In this document: piece after piece, positions 1 through 5,356 of the stretch
How the letters are laid out: every line of letters starts with the position of its first letter
How positions within the stretch are numbered: the first letter of the stretch is position 1
From: Treponema sp.
GTDB lineage: Bacteria; Spirochaetota; Spirochaetia; Treponematales; Breznakiellaceae
Reading direction: 5' to 3'
DNA length: 5,390 nucleotides
NCBI GenBank assembly: GCA_031264395.1
Contig: JAISEB010000344.1
Coordinates: forward strand, 1-5,390
Translations under genes and position numbers: made by a program
Notes under the pieces: generated by a model
What the model saw: the letters and a program-made list of their open reading frames with translations, nothing else
Told to the model about the DNA's origin: nothing
Databases searched by the model: none

Positions 1-11
1 TTGCGGTAAAT

Positions 12-18
12 CTTCCTT
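12..18 (-). promoter_or_regulatory. possible Shine-Dalgarno of a gene beyond the left edge
   Basis: Downstream of the parB stop the minus strand carries AAGGAAG, with 11 bases left before the window edge. It could serve a following gene in the parAB transcript whose start lies at or just beyond base 1. No terminator-like hairpin is visible between parB and the edge, which is compatible with continued transcription. Nothing of the gene itself is visible. Confidence 0.25.
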
Positions 19-46
19 TATGATACGTGAGTTATGGGTTTAGCCA

Positions 47-958
47 TTATCCCCCCAGAATTTCGTAAAGCCGTTCCAAATCTTCCATAGAGTAGTAGTC
101 AATATGAATACGGCCCTTGTCAAGATCGCCGTCTATGATCACCCTGGTTCCCAATTTTCCGATAAATTTTTCTTCCATGGCTTTCAGTTCGGGCGCGCGG
201 CGGGCGGAGCTTCCCCCCGCGCCTTTTTTGCCGCCCGGCGCGGCGGCTTTGCCTTTGGAAGCGCCCCGGTTAAGGGCCGCGGCCCGTTTTTCGGCGTCGC
301 GGACGGAAAGATCCTGCTTGATTATTTCATCAAAGAGAAGTTCCTGGCCCTTTTCATCAGGAACGGCCAGCACGGCCCTGGCATGACCCGGCGACAGGCT
401 GCCGTTTTCAAGGCCGTCCCTGATCCTCCGGGGAAGTTTGAGGAGCCGCAGGGCATTCGCCACAGTAGACCGGTTTCTGCCGACCCTGACGGACACCTCG
501 TTCTGGGAAAGACCGGCGGCCTCCATGAGTCGCCTGTAGGCAAGGGCCTCCTCTATGGGGTTAAGATCCGCCCGCTGTATGTTTTCCACAAGGGAAACTT
601 CCATGCGCTTCTCTTCCGAATAGGAACGGAGTATCACAGGCACGCTGGAAAGGCCCGCGATGCGCGCCGCCCGGCACCGCCGTTCCCCGGCCACGATGGT
701 GTAATTCCCGCCTTCCGCTTCTTCGGCAATAACCGGCTCTATGATTCCGTGTTCCCGTATCGAATCGGCCAGTTCCCGCAGTTCCGCCTCGTCAAAATGC
801 CTGCGGGGCTGATCGGGGTTCGGCTGCAGCTTTTCAAGATCGATAAAAAGCTCCCGGCCCGGACGCCAGCCGTCCGCCTGGGGGGAAGAAGATCCGCCGT
901 CCTCTCCCCGCGGCAAGAGGGCGTCAAGCCCCTTGCCCAGCCCGTGTTTAGGCGCCAC
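47..958 (-). CDS. parB: ParB/Spo0J chromosome partitioning protein
   Basis: This 303-residue protein is a chromosomal ParB, a CTP-dependent DNA clamp that loads at parS sites, spreads along DNA and stimulates ParA to segregate the origin region. Seen in order: the N-terminal ParA-contacting motif HGLGKGLDALL (residues 5-15); the ParB N-terminal domain from about 35, with the CTP-binding motif GERRCRAA (91-98) and ENIQRADLNPIEEA (125-138); a helix-turn-helix region around 150-175 (SQNEVSVRVGRNRSTVANAL); a basic Gly/Ala/Lys linker (231-259); and a C-terminal dimerisation segment ending YYSMEDLERLYEILGG. I chose the GTG at 956-958 because it places the conserved N-terminus at residue 5 and has a good Shine-Dalgarno seven bases upstream. 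The open frame continues to 1117, but that extra part lies wholly inside parA. It overlaps parA by 11 bases, so translational coupling is likely. Length is normal for the family. Confidence 0.96.
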   Translation of the reverse strand: MAPKHGLGKGLDALLPRGEDGGSSSPQADGWRPGRELFIDLEKLQPNPDQPRRHFDEAELRELADSIREHGIIEPVIAEEAEGGNYTIVAGERRCRAARIAGLSSVPVILRSYSEEKRMEVSLVENIQRADLNPIEEALAYRRLMEAAGLSQNEVSVRVGRNRSTVANALRLLKLPRRIRDGLENGSLSPGHARAVLAVPDEKGQELLFDEIIKQDLSVRDAEKRAAALNRGASKGKAAAPGGKKGAGGSSARRAPELKAMEEKFIGKLGTRVIIDGDLDKGRIHIDYYSMEDLERLYEILGG

Positions 959-1706
959 GGCGCGCCACCTCTTCGGCAAGGCTCCTGTACGCCTTTGCGC
1001 CCGGACACTGGGGATCGTAGAGCGAAATGGGAAGCCCGTGCGAAGGCGCCTCGGAAAGCCGGACATTACGGGGGATGATCGTCGAAAAAACCCTGTTTTT
1101 GAAGTAGGCGCTGACATTCCTCACGACATCCTGAGCAAGGCGTGTCCGGGGATCGTACATGGTGAAGAAGATTCCCCCTATATTAAGCGGGGGGTTGACG
1201 CTTTTCTGAATGCGTTTAACGGTCTGCAAAAGAAGGGAAAGCCCCTCCATGGCGAAATACTCGCACTGCATGGGTATAAGCACCGCGTCGGCGGCGGCCA
1301 TGCCGTTAATGGTAAGGACCCCCAGCGAGGGGGGACAGTCAATGAGGATGTACTCGTAGCGGTCACGGACGGGGGCCAGCGCCTTTTTAAGGAAAAGATC
1401 CCGGTCGTTCTGCTCTATAAGCTCAACCGCGGCCCCGGAAAGGTCTATGCTGGCGGGTATTACTTCAAGGGCGGGAATTCTGGTGCGCCGTATTGTTTCC
1501 CCCAGACCGGCAGTTCCGGCAAGAAGTTCGTAGATCCCCGGCCTGGGAGGCGCGGCCCCTATGCCGCTTGAAAGGTTCGCCTGCGGGTCAAAATCCACGA
1601 GCAGCACGGATTTTCCCGCTTCCGCGAGGTATGCCCCGATATTAAGGGCGGAAGTTGTCTTCCCCACTCCCCCTTTCTGGTTTACAAATACATGGATCCT
1701 TCCCAT
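948..1706 (-). CDS. parA: ParA/Soj chromosome partitioning ATPase
   Basis: This 252-residue protein is a Soj-type ParA, a dimerising ATPase that binds DNA nonspecifically when ATP-bound and moves ParB-parS complexes over the nucleoid. Visible motifs are the deviant Walker A KGGVGKTT (11-18, with signature lysine K11 and P-loop K16), Walker A' LLVDFDPQANL (35-45), Walker B LIDCPPS (121-127), and the Soj hallmark PRNVRLSEAPSHG (212-224). There is no N-terminal helix-turn-helix extension, which fits chromosomal Soj rather than plasmid type Ia ParA. I chose the ATG at 1704-1706, which starts MGRIHVFVNQKGG. A TTG at 1733 would add nine residues but is preceded by a T-run without a ribosome binding site. 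The ATG also lacks a Shine-Dalgarno; a TATACT box six bases upstream suggests a leaderless mRNA. It heads the parA-parB transcript and diverges from the HAD phosphatase gene. Confidence 0.96.
   Translation of the reverse strand: MGRIHVFVNQKGGVGKTTSALNIGAYLAEAGKSVLLVDFDPQANLSSGIGAAPPRPGIYELLAGTAGLGETIRRTRIPALEVIPASIDLSGAAVELIEQNDRDLFLKKALAPVRDRYEYILIDCPPSLGVLTINGMAAADAVLIPMQCEYFAMEGLSLLLQTVKRIQKSVNPPLNIGGIFFTMYDPRTRLAQDVVRNVSAYFKNRVFSTIIPRNVRLSEAPSHGLPISLYDPQCPGAKAYRSLAEEVARRGA
965..972 (-). promoter_or_regulatory. Shine-Dalgarno of parB
   Basis: On the minus strand AGAGGTGG lies inside the last codons of parA, and its GAGGTG core ends seven bases before the GTG at 956-958. This spacing supports that GTG as the parB start over any upstream start in the same frame. 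Confidence 0.75.
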
Positions 1707-1741
1707 GCCGACAGTATACAACAAAACGGGCAAAAAAAACT
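1706..1741 (-). promoter_or_regulatory. parA promoter, apparently leaderless
   Basis: The minus strand has TATACT at 1718-1713 (five of six matches to TATAAT), followed by six bases and then the parA ATG, whose A at 1706 would be the expected transcription start. A -35 at 17-base spacing would be AGTTTT (1741-1736), which is poor and lies in a T-run. No Shine-Dalgarno precedes the ATG. The motif match is seen; start-site use is inferred. Confidence 0.5.
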
Positions 1742-1742
1742 A

Positions 1743-1779
1743 TTGAATACCAGTGGGGGATGGGGTTATTCTATAGGCA
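1743..1779 (+). promoter_or_regulatory. HAD-gene operon promoter, apparently leaderless
   Basis: TTGAAT (1743-1748, four of six -35 matches) is separated by 18 bases from TATTCT (1767-1772, four of six -10 matches). Six bases follow, then the ATG at 1779. The predicted start coincides with the initiation codon, as in the divergent parA promoter. The G-rich run at 1755-1765 is too far from the ATG to act as a Shine-Dalgarno. This promoter would drive the four-gene operon to 4694. Confidence 0.5.
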
Positions 1780-2606
1780 TGACGTCCGTTCGTTTACTGG
1801 CCCTTGATCTGGACGACACGCTGCTCCGTTCGGATCTTACCATTTCGTACCGTACCCGCAACGTCATTAAAAGGGCGGAGGCGGAAGGAGTCGCTGTGGT
1901 CCTGGCCTCCGGCCGCGCCCCGGCGGCGATGGAGCGTTTTTCCCGCCTTTTGGGGATGCACAAGAATCCCGGGTACCTTATCTGCGGCAACGGGACGGTG
2001 ATACGGGAAAGCCATACGGGAAACGTGGTGCACGAATCGCGCATAAAAGAGGGGCCGGCCCTGACCGCCTACGATTTGGCAGCCGCGGAGGGTTTTGCCG
2101 TTCAGATCTACGAGGACGACATCATCTATATATCCCGGTCCAACGAATTTGCCGACGCCGATCAGAAGCTCACGGGGCTCAGGCAGGTGGTGCTGGAGAA
2201 TTTCAGGGCCATGGTGGCCGGCGGGGTTTACAAGCTGATCATCCCCGGAGATCCCATGCTGCTTGGCCCGCTGGAAAGCATCATAAGAACCTATCTGGGA
2301 AAGGAGATTACCCTCTTTACCAGCAAACCCTATTTTCTGGAAATCCTTCCCGCGGAAACCGACAAGGGAAGCGCGCTTGCCAAAGTGGCGGAACGGCTCG
2401 GCGTGGAAAGGGATGAGGTTCTTGCCATTGGGGATTCGATGAACGACGAAGCCATGATCCGCTGGGCAGGAAGGGGGGTTGCCATGGTAAACGGGGATGA
2501 ACGGATCAAAAATATCGCAAGCCTTGTAACCGAAAAGTCCAATGACGACGACGGCGTCGCCGAGGTTATCGAAAAGTACGTTTTAAGAAAGGGACAACGG
2601 GCATGA
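1779..2606 (+). CDS. Cof-type HAD superfamily phosphatase
   Basis: This 275-residue protein is a haloacid-dehalogenase-type hydrolase of the Cof/type IIB group: Mg-dependent cytosolic phosphatases acting on small phosphometabolites such as sugar phosphates, FMN or PLP. The substrate cannot be read from the sequence. Motif I is DLDDT (10-14; D10 nucleophile, D12 general acid/base), motif II is LASGR (42-46; S44), motif III is K196 in DKGSAL, and motif IV is GDSMND (218-223) with D219 and D223 binding metal. The CGNG segment (69-72) is typical of the group, and residues from about 85 to 185 would form the C2 cap. The full family length is present. I chose the ATG at 1779, which places motif I at residue 10; the frame is open from an ATG at 1692, but that would overlap the parA start. 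It heads the operon, and its stop overlaps the next start as ATGA. Confidence 0.92.
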   Translation: MTSVRLLALDLDDTLLRSDLTISYRTRNVIKRAEAEGVAVVLASGRAPAAMERFSRLLGMHKNPGYLICGNGTVIRESHTGNVVHESRIKEGPALTAYDLAAAEGFAVQIYEDDIIYISRSNEFADADQKLTGLRQVVLENFRAMVAGGVYKLIIPGDPMLLGPLESIIRTYLGKEITLFTSKPYFLEILPAETDKGSALAKVAERLGVERDEVLAIGDSMNDEAMIRWAGRGVAMVNGDERIKNIASLVTEKSNDDDGVAEVIEKYVLRKGQRA

Positions 2607-3541
2607 GCGCCGAAACTCCCGATATACCCATCAGCACCGTCGACTCCCCTTCCGCGGTTCTGGAACTCATTTACCAGCTCAAAGTGAAGGATGTCATGGT
2701 AAGCGCGGTGATCTGCGCCAAAAAAGACAGCACCCTCCGCCATATACAGGCCGTTATGCGGGAGAATTACATTACCGGCGTGCCCATTGTCGAAGAACAG
2801 CGCATTGTGGGGATTATTTCCATTGAGGATATTATCAACGCACTGGATCAGGGCTTTATTGAACATACGGCGGAAACGCACATGACGCGGAATGTCATTG
2901 TTCTTGAAGAAGACATGCCCCTTTCTTTCGCCATTTCCTACCTTAACAAGTACCGTTACGGCCGTTTTCCCGTGATCAACAAAAAACAGGAGCTTACCGG
3001 CATTCTTACATCCAAAGATGTCATTGGAACGCTGCTTGCGGAAATGAACCGCGAGGTTCTAAGGCTCGAAAAGATGCACAACAGTACGGGCGGATCTTCA
3101 TCATCCTATTCGGAAATGGAATTTACCACGACCCGTTACGATTTCGAAACCGCCGGGCGGGCTTCTACCGAGATAAAAAAGGCCCTGAAACAGCGGGATT
3201 TTGATCCCAAGGTGATACGCCGGGTTGCCATTGCCAGTTATGAACTGGAGATAAACCAGGTGGTCCACTCGCACGGGGGTACAATAAGCTGTTCCATACA
3301 GCCCGACAAGATTACGATCATCGCCGCCGATACGGGGCCGGGAATAGAAGACGTGAACCTTGCACTGCAGGAAGGCTGGTCAACGGCAAACGAGTGGATA
3401 CGTTCCCTTGGCTTCGGCGCGGGCATGGGGCTTGCCAATACCAAGCGCGTTTCCGATGAATTTACGATTAATTCGGCGCCCGGTTCGGGAACCAGAGTGC
3501 GTTCGGTGATGTGCGTTAATTCCCCCAAGGACGAGGCATGA
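2603..3541 (+). CDS. CBS-domain pair fused to an RsbW-like HATPase (putative serine kinase/anti-sigma regulator)
   Basis: This 312-residue soluble protein joins two CBS domains (about 28-80 and 91-145) to a GHKL ATPase domain of the anti-sigma factor/serine kinase type (about 175-305), through a serine-rich linker (161-170). CBS pairs usually sense adenine nucleotides or S-adenosyl compounds. ATPase motifs seen are the N box YELEINQVVHSH (203-214; E204, N208), the G1 box ADTGPGI (242-248), the G2 region LGFGAGMGL (269-277), and GSGT (294-297). No phosphoacceptor histidine domain is present, so it is not a standard sensor histidine kinase. The inferred role is to couple nucleotide status to phosphorylation or binding of a partner; no STAS-type anti-anti-sigma partner or sigma factor is in the window. 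Its ATG overlaps the HAD stop as ATGA, with a modest GGGA eight bases upstream. The C-terminus is complete. Confidence 0.88.
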   Translation: MSAETPDIPISTVDSPSAVLELIYQLKVKDVMVSAVICAKKDSTLRHIQAVMRENYITGVPIVEEQRIVGIISIEDIINALDQGFIEHTAETHMTRNVIVLEEDMPLSFAISYLNKYRYGRFPVINKKQELTGILTSKDVIGTLLAEMNREVLRLEKMHNSTGGSSSSYSEMEFTTTRYDFETAGRASTEIKKALKQRDFDPKVIRRVAIASYELEINQVVHSHGGTISCSIQPDKITIIAADTGPGIEDVNLALQEGWSTANEWIRSLGFGAGMGLANTKRVSDEFTINSAPGSGTRVRSVMCVNSPKDEA

Positions 3542-3560
3542 CCGTACAGGCCGCGGCGCG

Positions 3561-3566
3561 GGAGGT
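3561..3566 (+). promoter_or_regulatory. Shine-Dalgarno deciding the DRTGG gene start
   Basis: GGAGGT is a near-perfect Shine-Dalgarno five bases before the GTG at 3572. The nearby ATG at 3582 is out of frame, so this site fixes the GTG as the start. It is the strongest ribosome binding site in the operon. Confidence 0.8.
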
Positions 3567-3571
3567 CCCCC

Positions 3572-3910
3572 GTGACCATACATGAAGCCGCTTTGGCCTT
3601 GGGATGCGAGATCGTGCAGGATCAGTTCGGCGACGGGGATCTTGCCGGCGCCTATACGTCGGATCTGCTTTCCGATGTCATGGCAAACGCGAAAGACGGG
3701 GGCGCCCTGATCACCATACAGGCCCATAAAAACACGGTGGCGGTGGCGACGCTGGTGAATATTACGGCGATAATCGTCTGTAATTCCCGCCCCATTCCCC
3801 AGGACATGCTGGATTCGGCAAAAGATGAGGGAATAGCCGTACTTTTGACAAAGGAAAACCAGTTTACCGTTTCCGGAAAACTCTATGCCGCTCTTGGCCG
3901 ATCTGCATAA
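3572..3910 (+). CDS. DRTGG domain protein
   Basis: This 112-residue stand-alone DRTGG-domain protein resembles the domain found between the AAA and phosphotransacetylase parts of some Pta proteins, and beside CBS domains elsewhere. Its biochemical function is not established; a ligand-binding or regulatory role is inferred. Diagnostic stretches are GAYTSDLLSDVMANAKDGG (26-44), ALITIQAHKNTVAVATLV (45-62), and the C-terminal KLYAALG (103-109). The length is that of the whole family, with no signal peptide or membrane segment. It starts at GTG, 30 bases after the CBS-ATPase stop, and ends 26 bases inside the PHP gene. Recalled family context: this gene type recurs with a CBS/ATPase or anti-sigma-like kinase and a PHP gene near [FeFe] hydrogenase genes in anaerobes. 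Confidence 0.87.
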   Translation: MTIHEAALALGCEIVQDQFGDGDLAGAYTSDLLSDVMANAKDGGALITIQAHKNTVAVATLVNITAIIVCNSRPIPQDMLDSAKDEGIAVLLTKENQFTVSGKLYAALGRSA

Positions 3911-4694
3911 CCACTCCTGCCTTTCTCCCTGCGGTTCGCTGGATCTTTCGCCGAGGCTTCTTGTTGAACTGGCCGCGGCAAAGGGGGTGCGCCTTCTTGC
4001 CCTGACGGATCACAATTCAAGCCTCAACTGCCCCGCGTTCGCAAAGCTCTGTCCCCGTTACGGGATCATCCCCCTTTTCGGCATGGAAGCTACCACGCAG
4101 GAGGAAATTCACGTCCTCTGCCTCTTTACCGGCCTTGAGGCGGCCCTTGCCTTTGGCGAATACGCCTACAGCATCATCATGCCCCTGCCAAACGATCCTG
4201 AAAAAACCGGGGATCAGGTCTATGTTGACGAAGATGACAATATTGAAGGTGAAGTTGAATATTTTCTTCCCAACGCGCTGGATCTGGGCATTGACGGCAT
4301 AGGCGCACAGGCGGCCGCCTTCGGCGGCATCATCATTCCCGCCCACGTGGACCGCGCGGCCTTTTCCATGACAAGCCAGCTTGGCGCTGTGGTCGAAGGC
4401 CCCTGGGCGGCGGTGGAATGTGTCCGTATTCCGCCGCGCACGGGAACGCCCCCGCAGGGCGGGGAAGCGCCCCTGCTTGACACGCTCGGCTATCCCCTTA
4501 CCACGTCTTCGGACGCCCACTACCCCGAGCATGTTGCCCGCCGCCCCTTTGAACTTGATACCAGCGCCGAAGAACTGCAGCCCGGAGGGCCCGGAACGGA
4601 AGCGGATCTTGAGGTTCTGAAACAGGCGCTGGCAAAAAGGCCAAGGTTGAAAGAGCCTTCTTCCCGTACGGGGCGTCTGCCGGGCGGCTCATGA
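3885..4694 (+). CDS. PHP domain metal-dependent phosphoesterase
   Basis: This 269-residue protein belongs to the PHP family, whose members hydrolyse phosphoesters with a di- or trinuclear metal centre. Candidate ligands, in order, are H8 and H10 (DLHNHS), D42 and H43 (TDHNS), E68 (GMEATT), H76 (IHVL), H154 (PAHVD), and D210 and H212 (SSDAH), so the active site looks complete. The SCLSPCG segment (11-17) resembles the PHP group adjacent to DRTGG and hydrogenase genes. An acidic insert (about 104-126, with DEDDNIEGEVE) sits mid-protein. The C-terminal about 30 residues are basic, rich in Pro and Gly, and probably disordered. The substrate is unknown; a nucleotide-derived signal or oligoribonucleotide is possible. 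The ATG at 3885 overlaps the DRTGG gene by 26 bases with only a weak GGA upstream, suggesting translational coupling. It is the last intact gene of the operon. Confidence 0.88.
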   Translation: MPLLADLHNHSCLSPCGSLDLSPRLLVELAAAKGVRLLALTDHNSSLNCPAFAKLCPRYGIIPLFGMEATTQEEIHVLCLFTGLEAALAFGEYAYSIIMPLPNDPEKTGDQVYVDEDDNIEGEVEYFLPNALDLGIDGIGAQAAAFGGIIIPAHVDRAAFSMTSQLGAVVEGPWAAVECVRIPPRTGTPPQGGEAPLLDTLGYPLTTSSDAHYPEHVARRPFELDTSAEELQPGGPGTEADLEVLKQALAKRPRLKEPSSRTGRLPGGS

Positions 4695-4837
4695 CCGTTA
4701 CGGCGCCAATACCACACGGCTGCGGCTTCGGTAATTCCAAAATCAAAAAAACCACGGACAGACACAGACCAACACGGACAAAATATACATTTGCAGGGCT
4801 CCTGCATTTACTTTTTTCAATCTCAAAATTTCCTTAA
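4691..4837 (+). pseudogene. possible truncated ORF after the PHP gene, running into the repeat
   Basis: An ATG overlaps the PHP stop as ATGA, the same junction style as between the HAD and CBS-ATPase genes, and opens a 48-codon frame. Only the first 16 to 18 residues (MTVTAPIPHGCGFGNS and on) precede the inverted repeat; the rest is translated repeat sequence. It may be the 5' remnant of a fifth operon gene cut by the repeat, or simply chance. I recognise no family in it. Confidence 0.2.
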
Positions 4838-5057
4838 AACAGCATGTTTTGAAGAAAATATTCACCACAAAGTCGAACAAGTCGAAAAAGGAAGAGAAAA
4901 AGGGGGACTTGAGAGCGAAAACTTATTTGACTTTTTTGCCTTTGTGGTTAAAAATTCTTCCAAAACTTGGTGATTTCTTGGAACATGAAAGTAAATGCAG
5001 TCGCCCTGTATAAATTTGAAGCTAAAAGTCCGTGTTTGTCCGCGAGGGTCTGTGGTT
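4750..5057. repeat. large imperfect inverted repeat (about 308 bp, MITE-like or long hairpin)
   Basis: The two halves are imperfect reverse complements around a centre near 4904. Outer ends: 4750-4779 against 5028-5057, 23 of 30 positions matching, both with AACCAC ends and CACGGAC inside. Middle: 4794-4814 against 4988-5008, 19 of 21 matching, including the perfect 13-base CTGCATTTACTTT. Inner: ACCACAAAG at 4864-4872 against its complement at 4940-4948, with similarity continuing outward (GAAGAA at 4851-4856, TTCTTC at 4955-4960) and inward. The interior is A/T-rich and holds no credible gene. No transposase and no clear target-site duplication are visible. If transcribed, it would fold into a long hairpin just after the operon. 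Confidence 0.8.
4793..4805. repeat. small hairpin inside the left arm
   Basis: GCAGG and CCTGC pair perfectly around the three-base loop GCT. The right arm of the large repeat lacks this perfect hairpin because the two mismatched bases there disrupt it. Confidence 0.45.
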
Positions 5058-5063
5058 AAATTC

Positions 5064-5078
5064 TTACATTTTATGTAA
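5064..5078. repeat. small hairpin TTACAT/ATGTAA
   Basis: A perfect six-base stem with a TTT loop lies seven bases beyond the right end of the large inverted repeat. It is AT-only apart from one C-G pair, so weak as a terminator. Its role is unknown. Confidence 0.45.
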
Positions 5079-5110
5079 CTCGACATTATATTCATTTATC
5101 ATACCGGTTT

Positions 5111-5160
5111 TGTCCGTTCTGTCCGTGAGGGCGAACCGGAGGTTCGTTGTGGTTGAATTC
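5111..5160 (+). repeat. further partial copy of the outer repeat, with an inserted hairpin
   Basis: This stretch repeats, in the same orientation, the right end of the large inverted repeat at 5028-5063: GTCCGT, TGTCCG, GAGGG, then TGTGGTT and AATTC in the same order. The difference is an extra segment at 5132-5146, which is a perfect hairpin (CGAACC, loop GGA, GGTTCG). The similarity suggests a dispersed repeat family with several units here. Confidence 0.65.
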
Positions 5161-5186
5161 GGAATTCTTGTTGGAACAGGCTCGCA

Positions 5187-5217
5187 TCTGGGGGTTTTCC
5201 CCAGAATTTCAGTTTTT
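5187..5217 (+). terminator. possible intrinsic terminator
   Basis: TCTGGGG (5187-5193) pairs perfectly with CCCCAGA (5199-5205) around GTTTT, giving a seven-base GC-rich stem, followed by ATTTCAGTTTTT. The T-run is interrupted and begins late, so termination is uncertain. It could end plus-strand transcription arriving from the operon through the repeat region. Confidence 0.35.
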
Positions 5218-5310
5218 GGAAAATCCTCCCGTTTCAACTTTTTTTTCTTTTAGGTGTATTTCGTCCGCGCGACACCCTCTACAGTTAGGCTATGCGGGTT
5301 TTATGTAAAT

Positions 5311-5324
5311 CCGCCGGCCGGCGG
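5311..5324. repeat. perfect 14-base GC palindrome
   Basis: CCGCCGGCCGGCGG is its own reverse complement. It lies one base from the next palindrome. It could be an operator-like site, half of a structured terminator for a minus-strand gene, or part of a REP-like element. No regulator can be assigned. Confidence 0.55.
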
Positions 5325-5325
5325 G

Positions 5326-5349
5326 CCTTTTCCGGAATTCCGGGAAAGG
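5326..5349. repeat. 24-base near-perfect palindrome
   Basis: The arms pair around AATT at 5336-5339, with one T-G pair (5331 with 5344) as the only departure. The core is CCGGAATTCCGG. On the minus strand it follows a possible stop codon at 5357-5359 by seven bases, a position typical of a terminator stem, although no T-run follows. Confidence 0.6.
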
Positions 5350-5356
5350 TTTCCGG

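Larger units (their letters stand above)
4695..5356. other. gene-poor, repeat-rich intergenic region
   Basis: About 660 bases hold no ORF that I accept. Open frames of 60 to 77 codons occur on both strands but consist of translated repeat sequence, lack ribosome binding sites and show no family motif. The stretch is AT-richer than the genes and is dominated by the inverted repeat, its partial copy and the hairpins. Bases 5218 to 5310 contain a pyrimidine run (T-rich near 5239-5251) and nothing else I can name. Confidence 0.7.

Noticed and set aside
104..1078. Long plus-strand open frame (324 codons) opposite parB and part of parA
   Set aside because: It is antisense to two genes with full family motifs, has no recognisable domain, and is explained by GC-rich codon use leaving the opposite frame open.
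959..1117. N-terminal extension of ParB to 1117
   Set aside because: It lies entirely within parA in another frame, and the Shine-Dalgarno and conserved N-terminus both support the GTG at 956-958.
933..1571. Plus-strand open frame (212 codons) opposite parA
   Set aside because: Same reason: it mirrors conserved Soj motifs on the minus strand and has no family resemblance.
1692..1778. N-terminal extension of the HAD phosphatase from the ATG at 1692
   Set aside because: It would overlap the parA start and place motif I at about residue 39; Cof proteins begin a few residues before this motif.
4341..4356. CCACGTGG core as a possible parS site
   Set aside because: It matches only about half of the usual parS 16-mer, lies within PHP codons for the conserved AHVDR segment, and is far from parAB.
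4750..5160. CRISPR array
   Set aside because: Repeats are inverted and diverged, too few, and there are no uniform spacers or cas genes.
4791..5253. Short open frames of 60 to 77 codons on both strands in the right intergenic region
   Set aside because: They consist of translated repeat sequence without ribosome binding sites or protein motifs.
5252..5318. Possible tRNA-like segment in the right intergenic region
   Set aside because: No T-loop GGTTC signature or acceptor-stem pairing could be found on either strand.
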